Shown piece by piece: positions 26,193 to 38,432 of a stretch of DNA of 64,000 nt (positions within the stretch are counted from its first letter, which is position 1; the number at the start of each line of letters is the position of its first letter). The translations under genes were made by a program, and so were the position numbers. This DNA is from VRUE01 sp963727465 (GTDB taxonomy: Bacteria > Actinomycetota > Thermoleophilia > Solirubrobacterales > 70-9), in assembly GCA_963727465.1 (NCBI GenBank), contig CAVSGL010000006.1, positions 1-64,000 on the forward strand. Reading direction: 5' to 3'. The notes under the pieces are model-generated. The model did not search any database. It was not told the origin of the DNA and worked only from the letters and a program-made list of their open reading frames with translations.

Positions 26193-27058
26193 CAGACCTC
26201 GCTCAGCTCGAACAGGCGGCGCAGCCGCTCGTAGGTGAAGACGGCGCCGTCGCGGCAGACGAACTCGGGGCCGAGCTGGCAGTGCCCGCAGCGGCCGATC
26301 GCGCACTTCATGTTGCGCTCCATCGAGACGTGGATCGCCTCGGTGGCCAGGCCCCGCTCGCGCAGCGCGGCGACGGAGAAGCCGATCATCACCTCGGGGC
26401 CGCAGACCAGGGCGACGGTGCGCTCCGGCTCGACCTCGACCCGCTCGATCAGCGCCGGCACGACGCCGACCGCGCCGCTCCAGCCCGGTCCGGCGGTGTC
26501 GACCGTGACGTGCAGGTCGATGTCCTCGCGCTCCGCCCAGCGCTCGAGCTCGGCGGCGAAGAGCAGCTGCGAGGGCTCGCGGCCGCCGTAGAGCAGGGTC
26601 AGCCGCCCGCCGCCCGGCCCGCGCCCGAGCAGGCTGTAGAGGGCGGGGCGCAACGGCGCCAGGCCGAGGCCGCCGGCGACGACGACGGCGTCGAGCTCGC
26701 CGGCCCCGGCCGGCCAGGCGCTGCCGTAGGGACCGCGGACGCCGAGCACCTCACCGGGCCGCGCGGCGCAGATCGCCCGCGTCGCCGCGCCGACCGCGCG
26801 CACCGTGTGGACCAGCGGCCCCGACGACCCCGGATCGCCGCTGATCGAGATCGGCACCTCGCCGGCGCCGAACGCGTAGAGCATGTTGAACTGGCCCGGC
26901 TCGAACTCGAACCGGCCGGGCGAGTCGAGCCCCTCCAGCTCGAGCGTGAAGGTGTCCTCGTTCTCCCGCCGGTTGTCGAGCACGCGGAAGCGCCGCGGCA
27001 CGATCGCGTCCGGCGGCTCGGCCGCCGCCGACGGGCTAGGCGGCCTCGTCGCGGCCAT
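26192..27058 (-). CDS. Hydrogenase gamma subunit (FAD/NAD(P)-binding, 2Fe-2S)
   Basis: A 288-residue ferredoxin-reductase-type protein. The FAD-binding barrel lies in the first 110 residues (RFEFEPGQFNMLYAFGAGEVPISIS), the NAD(P) domain follows (VVVAGGLGLAPLRP, VCGPEVMI), and the C-terminal CAIGRCGHCQLG..C holds a 2Fe-2S cluster. It passes electrons between the hydrogenase and NAD(P). It overlaps both the preceding gene (23 bases) and the small subunit (TGATG). Confidence 0.92.
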   Translation of the reverse strand: MAATRPPSPSAAAEPPDAIVPRRFRVLDNRRENEDTFTLELEGLDSPGRFEFEPGQFNMLYAFGAGEVPISISGDPGSSGPLVHTVRAVGAATRAICAARPGEVLGVRGPYGSAWPAGAGELDAVVVAGGLGLAPLRPALYSLLGRGPGGGRLTLLYGGREPSQLLFAAELERWAEREDIDLHVTVDTAGPGWSGAVGVVPALIERVEVEPERTVALVCGPEVMIGFSVAALRERGLATEAIHVSMERNMKCAIGRCGHCQLGPEFVCRDGAVFTYERLRRLFELSEV

Positions 27059-27500
27059 AGACGTCGAGGAGCTGCATGCGGGTGAAGCGGAGCCGCTCGG
27101 CCATCACGATCGCGACGCGGCGCATCAGCTCGTAGCCGAGCTCGTGGTCGTCTTCGAGCTTGCCGCGCAGGCAGGCCCCGTCGAAGGAGACCGCCCGCGT
27201 GCGCTCGATCGCGCGGCCGCTGAAGGACCAGGGCTGCGCCGGGAAGATCCACGACCAGCCGGCGACGTCGCCCGGGATGCAGGGTCTGGACGACGATCGG
27301 CTCGCGGGCCGGCACCGAGACCTCGATCCCGACTGCGCCGTGGCGGATCGCGAAGAAGGTGTCGGCGGTCTTCCCCTCCCTGAACAGGTACTCGCCCTCA
27401 TCGGCGACGACGTTCGTGCCGCAACCGGCCAGAAGCTCCAGGTGCTCGGCGTTCAGCCCCTGGAAGAGCGGGATCTCGGGCAGCAGGTCGGCGATCGTCT

Positions 27501-27504
<4 letters not shown>
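27036..27504 (-). pseudogene. Cyclic nucleotide-binding domain protein, frameshifted
   Basis: About 155 residues if one base is removed. It starts at a TTG overlapping the beta-subunit stop (MKTIADLLPEIPLFQGL) and continues as a Crp-type cyclic-nucleotide barrel (EGEYLFREGKTADTFFAIRHGAVGIEV). At CCCGGG (27271-27276) the frame shifts by +1 and resumes as DVAGWSWIFPAQPWSFSGRAIERTRAVSFDG and ends MQLLDVYGRDEAA. No DNA-binding helix is seen. Such a domain inside group 3b hydrogenase operons probably senses a nucleotide or redox state and regulates the enzyme; this is inference. Confidence 0.8.
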
Positions 27505-28685
<1,181 letters not shown>

Positions 28686-28715
28686 GGACGACCAGAGGTT
28701 AGATCACCAGCCCAG

Positions 28716-28733
28716 GTGGGCCGAACGGCCCAC
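28716..28733. promoter_or_regulatory. 18-bp palindrome between hydrogenase operon and secreted-protein gene
   Basis: GTGGGCCGAACGGCCCAC has two 8-base arms and AA at the centre. It is about 30 bases upstream of the hydrogenase beta-subunit start (minus) and about 90 upstream of the plus-strand gene. It could be an operator or a short hairpin; the binder is not known. Confidence 0.45.
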
Positions 28734-28824
28734 AGCGGCGCTCCGGACGGCGATCGGCGCGCTCGCCGCTGCTCTAATCGATTCGACCCAACCCGGGATT
28801 CGATCGAATGCAAAGGAGATTCGC

Positions 28825-29379
28825 GTGAGAAGGAGCATCCTGCTCGCACTCGTCGCCGCGCTGGCGCTGGCCCTCGGGCTCAGCTCGCTGGCCGCGGCAG
28901 GACAGGGCGGCGTCGAGACGTCCGCCAAGCGGGCGCACAAGAAGGGCAAGAAGAAGGGCAAGGGCTGCGCGAAGGCCAAGGGCAAGAAGAAGAGGGGCAA
29001 GCGCTGCAAGCCCAGCGGCGCCCTGCCGCTGAAGCCCGGCATGTACGAGGGGAAGGACGGGATCGGCCTGAACGTCACGGAGGGCGGGAAGAAGGCCGCG
29101 ATCGTCTTCGGCACCAGCCACGGCGGCGGCCCGGCGACCTGCATCCCCATTCCGCTCGAACTCTCCGACAAGACGACGGTTTCGACCGCCAAGCGGTTCA
29201 AGGCGGGCGGCACGAAGATCCCGTCGTTCGGCGGCAACGGTGAGATCCGCTGGGTGATCGAAGTCGACCCGAAGCTCAGGTACAAGCTGACGGTCGACTC
29301 GAGCTTCGCCTTCCCGGACCAGGACCCGTGCGACAAACCGGGCGCCCGCTTCAGCGGCCGCCTGAAGAAAGTGGGCTAG
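28825..29379 (+). CDS. Secreted protein with Lys/Gly-rich linker
   Basis: A 184-residue exported protein from a GTG with AAAGGAGA five bases upstream. The signal peptide is a long Ala/Leu helix (LLALVAALALALGLSSLAAA). Residues 35-60 are very basic (repeats of KKG and KGKK), followed by a beta-rich domain with VTEGGKKAAIVFGTSHGGGPATC and one disulfide-capable pair. No known family. It may bind cell-wall polymers or acidic ligands through the basic segment. Confidence 0.7.
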   Translation: MRRSILLALVAALALALGLSSLAAAGQGGVETSAKRAHKKGKKKGKGCAKAKGKKKRGKRCKPSGALPLKPGMYEGKDGIGLNVTEGGKKAAIVFGTSHGGGPATCIPIPLELSDKTTVSTAKRFKAGGTKIPSFGGNGEIRWVIEVDPKLRYKLTVDSSFAFPDQDPCDKPGARFSGRLKKVG

Positions 29380-30782
29380 CCGGCAAGCATCTCTTCGAGG
29401 TCGACAGGACGGCCCAGGTGAAAGCCCTGGGCCATGTCGACCCCGTATTCGCGCAGCATCTCGGTCGTGCGGTCGTCCTGCACGTACTCGGCGATCGTCC
29501 GCTTGCCGAGCCCGCGGGCGATCTGCACGATCGCCTTGACCGTGAGCTGATCGGCGTCCGAGCGCGGCATGTCGCGCACGAACGAGCCGTCGATCTTGAT
29601 CAGGTCGAAGGGGATCCGCTTCAGGTAGTGGAAGGGGCCGAAGCCAGCGCCGTAGTCGTCGATCGCGACCTGGCAGCCGAAGTCCGTCAGCCGGTCGGCG
29701 AAGCCCGCGGCGGCGTCGTAGTCGTAGACGTTCGCCGTCTCGGTGATCTCGAAGGTGCAGCGCGAGGGGTCGGCGCCGCCTTCGTCGAGCCGCCGCTCGA
29801 TGAAATCGAGCACGGAGACGTCGGTCAGCGAGGCGCCCGAGAGGTTGACGTGCAGCGATAGCGGCGCGCCCTGGGCTTCGCGCTCGGCGAGCAGCTCCAG
29901 CGCCCGGCCGACGACCCAGCGGTCGAGCTCCTGCACCATGCCGGAGCGCTCCGCCGCCTCGATGAAGCGCGCGGCGGGCAGCAGCTCGCCGTCCTCGCTC
30001 GTCATCCGCAGCAGCAGCTCGTAGCGTTCGATTCCGCCCGAGGCGAGGTCGCGGATCGGCTGCGTGTGCAGGCTGAGCCGTTCCTCGGTGAGCGCGTCGC
30101 GGATTCGCGACGCGGTCGTCTGGCGGCGCTTGGGGCCGCCGGCCTGCGGCTCGCTCGGGTCGCGGAAGAGGGCGATCCGGTCGCGCCCTCCCTCCTTCGC
30201 CCGGTACATCGCCTGGTCGGCGGCGGCGAGGACTGCCTCGGCGCCGCCGCGGCCGCCGCCGAACATGCTGATCCCGACGCTGATCGTGGTGGTCACGGGA
30301 TCGCCTCCGTCCCGCCCCTCGGCCACCTGGGCGCGCAGGTCTTCGCCGAGCTGGAGGGCGCCGGCGGTGTCGGTCTGCGGCATCAGGACGGCGAACTCGT
30401 CGCCGGAGAGGCGGGCGACGATGTCGGTGCCGCGGACCCGTTCGCGCAGCGTCTCGGCGACCTGGCGGATCAGGTTGTCGCCGGCCTGGTGGCCGAGCGT
30501 GTCGTTGACCGCCTTGAGCCCGTCGATGTCGACGATCATCACCGCGCCCTGGCCGCCGTAGCGGGCGCTGAAGGACACGTACTGGTCGAGCTCGTCGCGG
30601 AAGCGGCGGCGGTCGAGCAGGCCGGTGAGCGAGTCGTGGTCGGCCAGGTAGCGCAGCTCGGCCTCGGTGCGCTCGGCGTACCGCAGGGCGCTGAGGATGA
30701 CCTCGCGGTCGTCCTGCTCGAGCTTCTCGAGCGCGGCCGCGATCGCCGGCTCGCTCGTGGCGGGAAGTCGGTCGTTCGTCAC
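29376..30782 (-). CDS. Diguanylate cyclase/phosphodiesterase (GGDEF-EAL)
   Basis: A 468-residue cytosolic protein without membrane helices. The GGDEF domain (residues about 45-205) has ARLSGDEFAVL, with Ser in the first position. The EAL domain (215-460) has YELLLR in place of EALLR, keeping the metal-binding Glu, plus NLSG, EITET, IDDYGAGF and KIDGSF. Both halves could be active. It would make or degrade cyclic di-GMP. Its stop shares the CTAG with the convergent secreted-protein gene. Confidence 0.93.
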   Translation of the reverse strand: MTNDRLPATSEPAIAAALEKLEQDDREVILSALRYAERTEAELRYLADHDSLTGLLDRRRFRDELDQYVSFSARYGGQGAVMIVDIDGLKAVNDTLGHQAGDNLIRQVAETLRERVRGTDIVARLSGDEFAVLMPQTDTAGALQLGEDLRAQVAEGRDGGDPVTTTISVGISMFGGGRGGAEAVLAAADQAMYRAKEGGRDRIALFRDPSEPQAGGPKRRQTTASRIRDALTEERLSLHTQPIRDLASGGIERYELLLRMTSEDGELLPAARFIEAAERSGMVQELDRWVVGRALELLAEREAQGAPLSLHVNLSGASLTDVSVLDFIERRLDEGGADPSRCTFEITETANVYDYDAAAGFADRLTDFGCQVAIDDYGAGFGPFHYLKRIPFDLIKIDGSFVRDMPRSDADQLTVKAIVQIARGLGKRTIAEYVQDDRTTEMLREYGVDMAQGFHLGRPVDLEEMLAG

Positions 30783-30910
30783 TTCAGGAATGTAGAGCTA
30801 TCGAGAAGCCGGTTGTTGCGCGGGAGCCGGATTTCCCGCACCCCGACCCAGTTTCGTCGATCCCGGCTCGCGAATAGTTGGCCTCGCTGCGCCCTGGGTA
30901 ATGTGGACGC

Positions 30911-32914
<2,004 letters not shown>

Positions 32915-32926
32915 GAAGATCGGGCC

Positions 32927-35341
32927 GTGCGCTCGCTTCTCACCTTCGCCGCCGGCCGCCGCGCGAAGTGGATCGTCTTCGCGGTCTGGTTCGTCGGCAT
33001 CTTCGTCGCCGCCGGGCCGGCCAACCTGCCGGGCAAGTTCGAAGACGCCGAAAACAACGAGGCGACCTCCTACCTGCCCGGCTCGGCCGAATCGACCGCG
33101 GCGCTGAAGGCGACCAAATCGCTCCAGGGCGGCGAACTGGCGCCCGGCGTGGTGATCTTCCAGCGCGAGTCCGGGCTCACCGCGGCCGACCGGCGCACGA
33201 TCGATGAAGACGTCGCGGCGATGGCCGCGAAGCGCTACCCCGGAGTCGTCGCCGACGGCACGAAGCTCGCCGGCAACGGCGCCAAGCCGGTGCCCGGCCA
33301 GCCCTCCGGCTACGAGCCGTTCGTCGGCCCGGTCGTCTCGCCCGACGGCAGGGCCGCGATCGTCACCGCCTACATCGACGCCGAAGGCGAGGGCGATCGG
33401 ATCCTCGACCCGGTCAAGTACTGGCGCGAACAGATCGAGGACCCGCCGCCCGGCCTTCAGGTCAAGGTGACCGGCGGCGCCGGCTTCTCCGCCGATGCGA
33501 TCGAAGTCTTCGAAGGGATCAACGGCACGCTGCTGCTCGCCGCGCTCAGCCTCGTGATCTTCCTGCTGATCGTCATCTACCGCTCGCCGTTCTTCTTCCT
33601 CATCCCGCTGGCGGCGGTGCTCTTCGCCGAGACGCTCTCGCGCTCGATCGGCTACGGCGTCTCCGAGCTGGGCACGACGATCAACGGCCAGTCGAGCTCG
33701 ATCATGTCGGTGCTGGTGCTCGGCGCCGGCACCGACTACGCCCTGCTGCTCGTCTCGCGCTACCGCGAGGAGCTGCACCGCGAGGCCGACAAGCACGTGG
33801 CGATGCGGACCGCGCTCGCCTCCGCCGGGCCGGCGATCTTCGCCTCGGCGGCGACCGTGATCGCGGCGCTGCTCTGCCTGCTCGTCGCCAGGGTCAACGG
33901 CACCTCCGGCCTCGGGCCGATCGCCGCGATCGGCATCTTCTGCGCGGCGCTCTCGATGCTGACCCTGCTGCCGGCGCTGCTGACGATCTTCGGCCGCCGC
34001 GCCTTCTGGCCCTTCGTCCCGCACACGCCGGAGACCGCGCCGAGCGCCGAGGACGTCTCCGAGCGGGCGCGGCGCAGGATCGTCGAAGGCTCGGGGCTGG
34101 GGGCGTTCGCGCGGCCGTTCCTGGCCAGCCTGCTGATCGTCGTCCTGCTGCCGCTCGTCCTGCTCAACTGGATCCTGCGCCGGCTCAGCGGCCGCCGCAT
34201 CCCCTCGCTGATCGTCGGGCCGCTCGACCGCGCCTTCTTCAAGCCCTACGAGGTGCGCCGCCACCGCCTCGAGCACACCGCCGACGCCACGCACGGGCTC
34301 TGGTCGCGGGTCGGCCGGCGGGTCGCCCGCGGCCCGCAGCGGGTGATGGTCGGCGCGATCGCGGTGCTGCTCGTCTTCTGCGCCGGCTTCGCCTTCTTCT
34401 CGACCGAACTGACGAGCGAAGACAGCTACACCCATGAAGTCGAATCGGTCGAAGGCCAGCACCTGCTGAGCGAGAGCTTCCCCTCGGGGACGACGGCGCT
34501 GACCGACATCGTCGTCAAGGACCCCGCCGACATCCCGGCGACGCGGCGCGCGGTGGCCGCGGTGGACGGCGTCGCCTCGGTGTCGGGACCCGTGAACGAA
34601 GGCCCGCCGGGCACGCTGCTCCAGGGGACGCTCGAAATCGAACCGTATTCGACCGAGGCGTTCGACCTGGTCGAACCGATCCGCGAAGCGGCGCACGGCG
34701 TCGCCGAGAGCACCCTGATCGGCGGCCCGACCGCGGTCGAATTCGACGTCCGCGACGCCGCCGGCTGGGACTCGCTGGTGATCCCGCCGATCATCCTCGT
34801 CGTCGTGCTGCTGATCCTGATCGCGCTGCTGCGCGCCGTCGTCGCGCCGCTGATCCTGATCGGCACCGTGATCCTCAGCTTCCTCGCCGCGCTCGGGGTC
34901 GGCTACTTCGTCTTCGACGTGATCTTCGGCTTCCCCGGCTCGGACCCCTCGCTGCCGCTCTTCGCCTTCGTCTTCCTCGTCGCGCTCGGCGTCGACTACA
35001 ACATCTTCCTGATCGCCCGGGCCCGCGAGGAGACGATCGCGCACGGCTCCGAACAGGGCATCCTGCGCGCGCTCGCGGTCACCGGCGCGGTGATCACCAG
35101 CGCTGGAATCGTCCTCGCCGGCACCTTCTCGGTGCTCGCCGTGCTGCCGCTCACCTTCCTCACCGAGCTCGGCTTCGTCGTCGCCTTCGGCGTCCTGCTC
35201 GACACCTTCCTCGTCCGCAGCATCCTCGTCCCCGCGATCGCCCTGACCGTCGGCGACGACTTCTGGTGGCCCTCGCGGCTCTCCAAGGGACGCAAGACCG
35301 ACACGACCGATCGGGCCGAGCCCGTTCTGCCCCACCGCTGA
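32927..35341 (+). CDS. MMPL/RND-family transporter
   Basis: An 804-residue membrane protein starting at GTG, 12 bases after the DUF255 gene. It has the RND-type two-fold layout: helix 1, a large extracytoplasmic loop (about 40-190), a five-helix bundle with GAGTDYALLLVSRYREE, a cytoplasmic region, helix 7, a second loop, and helices ending with LGVDYNIFLIARAREE. MmpL-type exporters move lipids, siderophores or drugs by proton antiport. It is intact, unlike the frameshifted homologue at 12.8 kb. Confidence 0.92.
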   Translation: MRSLLTFAAGRRAKWIVFAVWFVGIFVAAGPANLPGKFEDAENNEATSYLPGSAESTAALKATKSLQGGELAPGVVIFQRESGLTAADRRTIDEDVAAMAAKRYPGVVADGTKLAGNGAKPVPGQPSGYEPFVGPVVSPDGRAAIVTAYIDAEGEGDRILDPVKYWREQIEDPPPGLQVKVTGGAGFSADAIEVFEGINGTLLLAALSLVIFLLIVIYRSPFFFLIPLAAVLFAETLSRSIGYGVSELGTTINGQSSSIMSVLVLGAGTDYALLLVSRYREELHREADKHVAMRTALASAGPAIFASAATVIAALLCLLVARVNGTSGLGPIAAIGIFCAALSMLTLLPALLTIFGRRAFWPFVPHTPETAPSAEDVSERARRRIVEGSGLGAFARPFLASLLIVVLLPLVLLNWILRRLSGRRIPSLIVGPLDRAFFKPYEVRRHRLEHTADATHGLWSRVGRRVARGPQRVMVGAIAVLLVFCAGFAFFSTELTSEDSYTHEVESVEGQHLLSESFPSGTTALTDIVVKDPADIPATRRAVAAVDGVASVSGPVNEGPPGTLLQGTLEIEPYSTEAFDLVEPIREAAHGVAESTLIGGPTAVEFDVRDAAGWDSLVIPPIILVVVLLILIALLRAVVAPLILIGTVILSFLAALGVGYFVFDVIFGFPGSDPSLPLFAFVFLVALGVDYNIFLIARAREETIAHGSEQGILRALAVTGAVITSAGIVLAGTFSVLAVLPLTFLTELGFVVAFGVLLDTFLVRSILVPAIALTVGDDFWWPSRLSKGRKTDTTDRAEPVLPHR

Positions 35342-35371
35342 CGCCTCCCGTCCGGGTCGCGTCTCAGCTTG

Positions 35372-35776
35372 CTACGGGAGGGTCCCTGCGGGCGCCAGCC
35401 AAACCGACTCGAACTCCATCAGCTCGGCGAGCGTGTCGTAGTCACGGTCGTAGTGGACGACCGCGGCGCCAAGCTCCTGGGCCGCAGCGGCGACGAGGTA
35501 ATCCACCACCGGCAGGCGCTGCGCGCCTGCCGATCGGTGCGCCAGCGACCGCATCGCCTCATCCGCGGCACGGAGCACCGACGAGTTGAGCGGCGCGGCC
35601 TGTATCGCCGAGAGCTGCTCCGCCAGCGTGTCGAATCCGCCGCCGTCACGAGCACTGAGCAGGATCTCGAAACGCACCGCCGGTGAGAGACGCAGGCGAC
35701 GATCGAGCAGCACCTCCTTCCACGGCTCACGCACCTCCGGACGATGAGCGCGAGCCCAGGCAGAGGTGTCGACCAC
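35372..35776 (-). CDS. PIN-domain toxin
   Basis: About 134 residues from a GTG (MVDTSAWARAHRP). It has PIN-family acidic residues: Asp in VDTSAW, Glu in RFEILLSARD, Asp in VVDYLVAAAA and Asp in HYDRDYD. It follows its putative antitoxin by 28 bases, with the palindrome TTCGCTAGCGAA (35801-35812) covering the antitoxin stop. An RNA-cleaving toxin of a type II module is expected. A longer frame to 36040 exists but would overlap the antitoxin. Confidence 0.82.
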   Translation of the reverse strand: MVDTSAWARAHRPEVREPWKEVLLDRRLRLSPAVRFEILLSARDGGGFDTLAEQLSAIQAAPLNSSVLRAADEAMRSLAHRSAGAQRLPVVDYLVAAAAQELGAAVVHYDRDYDTLAELMEFESVWLAPAGTLP

Positions 35777-35804
35777 GAGCGGCAGCGCCCCCCAGCTTGC
35801 TTCG

Positions 35805-36086
35805 CTAGCGAATCGGCCAGGCACGCTGCTTGCCCTCGCGCAGGAGGTCCCAGTCGACCTCCGCCGCCCCGGGCTCGTCGAAGCTCTGCGCAAGTTGCTC
35901 CAGGAGCATCTGGCGCCGATCCTCGTCCACCAGCTCGCCGCTGAGGTGACGCGCCCCGACGATCGCCAGCTCCCGCACCTGACGAGAGCGCGGCAGACCG
36001 GCGGGCAGGTGCGGGGACGCAGCCCGCAGCGCAGCCGCAAGCTCGCGATCCTCGGTGACCTGAATGCGGTTGTGGTGGGTCGGCAT
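35805..36086 (-). CDS. Antitoxin of the PIN module
   Basis: A 93-residue protein. The first 30 residues (NRIQVTEDRELAAALRAA) look like the ribbon-helix-helix antitoxin start seen with PIN toxins; the C-terminal half is acidic (SGELVDEDRRQMLLEQLAQSF) and would bind the toxin. The TACACT -10 box lies 7 bases before the ATG, implying a leaderless transcript. Confidence 0.75.
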   Translation of the reverse strand: MPTHHNRIQVTEDRELAAALRAASPHLPAGLPRSRQVRELAIVGARHLSGELVDEDRRQMLLEQLAQSFDEPGAAEVDWDLLREGKQRAWPIR

Positions 36087-36093
36087 CCCGGCT

Positions 36094-36115
36094 AGTGTAC
36101 CACCTGTGTACCACC
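36094..36115 (-). promoter_or_regulatory. Direct-repeat operator and -10 box of the PIN module
   Basis: GTGTACCACC occurs at 36095-36104 and again at 36106-36115, an 11-base period. Read on the minus strand this contains the -10 box TACACT (36094-36099), 7 bases from the antitoxin ATG. An antitoxin dimer could bind each repeat. Confidence 0.6.
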
Positions 36116-36158
36116 GCCGCGCGCCGTTGTTCTCACGGCCCGAGGTCCACCGGGCGAG

Positions 36159-37511
36159 TCAGAGAACCGGAAGGAAGTTCTCGATCTCGAACGGGGTGAC
36201 CTGCACCCGGTAGTCCTCCCATTCCTGCCGCTTGATCTCGATGAAGCGGCGGAAGGTGTGCTCGCCCAGGGTGCGCAGGACCAGCTCCGAGTCGGCGGCG
36301 ATGTCGATCGCCTCGCCGAGCGTCTCCGGCAGCTGTTCGATGCCGCGCTGCGAGCGCTCCTCCGGCGAGAGGTGGTAGAGGTTCTGCTCCATCGGCTCGG
36401 GCAGCTCGTAGCCGTGCTCGATCCCCTCCAGGCCGGCCTGGAGCATGCCGGCGAAGCACAGGTAGGGGTTGCAGGCGGGGTCGGGACAGCGCAGCTCGGC
36501 CCGCGTCGCCCCCTCCTTGCCGGGGTGGTAGAGCGGCACGCGGATCAGCGCCGAGCGGTTGCGCCGCGACCAGGCCAGGTAGACGGGGGCCTCGAAGCCG
36601 GGCACGAGCCGCTTGTATGAGTTGACCCACTGGGCGAAGAGCGGCGCGATCTCGCGCGCGTGGCGCAGCTGACCGGCGATGAAGGCCTTCGCCGTCGCCG
36701 AGAGGTAGTACTGGTCCTCGGGGTCGAAGAAGGCGTTCCTGCCGTCCTTGCTCAGCGACTGGTGGACGTGCATCCCCGAGCCGTTCTCGCCGAACAGCGG
36801 CTTCGGCATGAAGGTCGCGTGCCAGCCGTACTTCATCGCATACTCTTTGACGACGATACGGTAGGTCATGCAGTCGTCCGACATCCGCAGCGCGTCCTTG
36901 TAGCGCATGTCGACCTCGTGCTGGGAGGGGCCGACCTCGTGGTGGGCGTACTCGACGTGGATGCCCATCTTTTCCAGCGCCAGGATCGTCTCGCGGCGCA
37001 CGTCGGAGCCGGCGTCGAGCGTCGTCAGGTCGAAGTAGCCGCCCTCGTCGAGCACCTCGGGCACGCCGCCCTCGGGCTTGGCCGAGCGGAAGTAGAAGTA
37101 CTCGAGCTCGGGGCCGATGTTGTAGGCGTCGAAGCCCATCTCCTCGGCCCGCTTGAGCGCCCGCCGCATGATCCAGCGCGGGTCGCCCTCGTAGGGGTCG
37201 CCGCCGGGGACGCGGACGTCGCAGAACATGCGCGCGACCGCGTTCTCTTCCTCCGGCCGCCAGGGGATCAGGGCGAAGGTCGAGGGGTCGGGCATGGCGA
37301 TCATGTCCGACTCCTCGATCGGGTTGAAGCCGGTGATCGAGGAACCGTCGAAGCCCATCCCGCCCTCGAGCGCGTCCTCGAGCTCGGCCGAGTTGATCGA
37401 GAAGCTCTTGAGGTGGCCGAGGACGTCGGTGAACCAGAGGCGGATGAAGCGAACGTCGTGTTCCTTGACGATCTCGGCAACCTCGCTGGCACTCGTCGGC
37501 TGGTCCGCCAT
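36159..37511 (-). CDS. glnA: Glutamine synthetase, type I
   Basis: A 450-residue enzyme that makes glutamine from glutamate, NH3 and ATP. It has GFDGSSITGF, ELEYF, VGPSQHEVDMRY, NGSGMHVHQSL, RNRSALIRVP and ELRCPDPACNPYL, the GlnA signature. The length and the lack of the long insertion indicate the I-alpha subtype. The region where I-beta enzymes are adenylylated reads NLYHLSPEE, so covalent control at that Tyr is uncertain. The gene is monocistronic. Confidence 0.95.
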   Translation of the reverse strand: MADQPTSASEVAEIVKEHDVRFIRLWFTDVLGHLKSFSINSAELEDALEGGMGFDGSSITGFNPIEESDMIAMPDPSTFALIPWRPEEENAVARMFCDVRVPGGDPYEGDPRWIMRRALKRAEEMGFDAYNIGPELEYFYFRSAKPEGGVPEVLDEGGYFDLTTLDAGSDVRRETILALEKMGIHVEYAHHEVGPSQHEVDMRYKDALRMSDDCMTYRIVVKEYAMKYGWHATFMPKPLFGENGSGMHVHQSLSKDGRNAFFDPEDQYYLSATAKAFIAGQLRHAREIAPLFAQWVNSYKRLVPGFEAPVYLAWSRRNRSALIRVPLYHPGKEGATRAELRCPDPACNPYLCFAGMLQAGLEGIEHGYELPEPMEQNLYHLSPEERSQRGIEQLPETLGEAIDIAADSELVLRTLGEHTFRRFIEIKRQEWEDYRVQVTPFEIENFLPVL

Positions 37512-37621
37512 CCCGGTCTCCTTGGTCGTTGTCCTGGGCGTGGTCGGGCAAAGATAGGCGAACTGAACCGCCGAGGTGCCAAACGACGTATTACGGGTAT
37601 GTGACGGTCGTCCCCGAAGGC

Positions 37622-37667
37622 TTGCGAGAGCGTCCGGTTCTCGCTATAACTTACTTCGCGTAAGTTA
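37622..37667 (+). promoter_or_regulatory. Sigma70-type promoter overlapped by a palindrome
   Basis: TTGCGA (37622-37627), a 17-base spacer, and TATAAC (37645-37650) form a strong promoter. The inverted repeat TAACTTAC-ttcgc-GTAAGTTA (37647-37667) covers the -10 and start region, a typical repressor position. It is 70 bases upstream of the AhpD-fold gene. Confidence 0.75.
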
Positions 37668-37739
37668 GTGGCTTAAAGTAAAGTAAAGGCCAAATAAAGG
37701 CTCTGTGAAGCGGAGTTCCGCCCCCGAGCCAAAGGCGGG

Positions 37740-38312
37740 ATGCAAGTGACGGTAAAAACGGCAGTAAGCAGATTTCAGATCCACGACGAGTTGACGGCCC
37801 CCGACGAGAGCGCTCCCCTGATCAAGAGCATCCAGGCGGCCGGCGGCGCGGTGACCAAGTTCGTCGGCGTCCTCGCGGGCGCCCCGGCGGTGCTGCGCGC
37901 GTACACCCGGATGCGCTCGGAGCTGCGCGGCGGCGTCCTGCCGCAGGCGACGCGCGAGCGGATCGCCCTGGCGGTCGCCGAGCGCCGCCACGATGCCTAC
38001 AGCATCGCCCAGCACGCCAAGTCGGCGCGGCGCGCCGGCCTCGGCCTCGACGAGGTCTCGCGGGCCCGCAGCTTCGACTCCGGCGACACCAAGGAGGCGG
38101 CGCTGCTCAAGTTCCTCGAGGCGACGCTCGAGGCCGACGGGGTTCCCCCCCACCACCTCCAGGAAGAGGCGATGGAGATCGGCTGGAGCGACGAGGAGAT
38201 CCTCGAGGCGGTCGCGCACCTGGCTCTGAACGAGTTCCAGAGCCTGATCGCCGGCGCCGCGGCGCTGCCCAAGGACCAGGCGACGCCGGAAGTACTGCCC
38301 TCGGCGGCGTAG
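37740..38312 (+). CDS. AhpD/CMD-fold protein lacking the catalytic cysteines
   Basis: A 190-residue all-helical protein with the carboxymuconolactone decarboxylase/AhpD layout: LPQATRERIALAVAERRHDAYSIAQHAKSARRAGL, where peroxidase-type members carry CxxCxxxH. Here the His is kept, but the cysteines are replaced (AYSIAQH), so it cannot be a disulfide peroxidase. A decarboxylase-like or sensing role is possible. It is alone, behind a strong promoter with a palindromic operator. Confidence 0.8.
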   Translation: MQVTVKTAVSRFQIHDELTAPDESAPLIKSIQAAGGAVTKFVGVLAGAPAVLRAYTRMRSELRGGVLPQATRERIALAVAERRHDAYSIAQHAKSARRAGLGLDEVSRARSFDSGDTKEAALLKFLEATLEADGVPPHHLQEEAMEIGWSDEEILEAVAHLALNEFQSLIAGAAALPKDQATPEVLPSAA

Positions 38313-38336
38313 GTCAGCGACACATCCCGATCGTGG

Positions 38337-38371
38337 TCGAGGTTTTCACCCCTATGCGGGTATAACCTCGA
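38337..38371. repeat. 35-nt hairpin before the XRE/PIN module
   Basis: TCGAGGTT (38337-38344) pairs with AACCTCGA (38364-38371), and ACCC with GGGT inside. It lies just after the AhpD-fold gene. It may terminate that transcript or be an operator for the next module. T-run absent. Confidence 0.5.
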
Positions 38372-38432
38372 CGGCGCTCGGGGGCGTTTGGTTTTGCTCG
38401 GGAGTATCCTCCAGTTTGGGTACGATGTTCTG

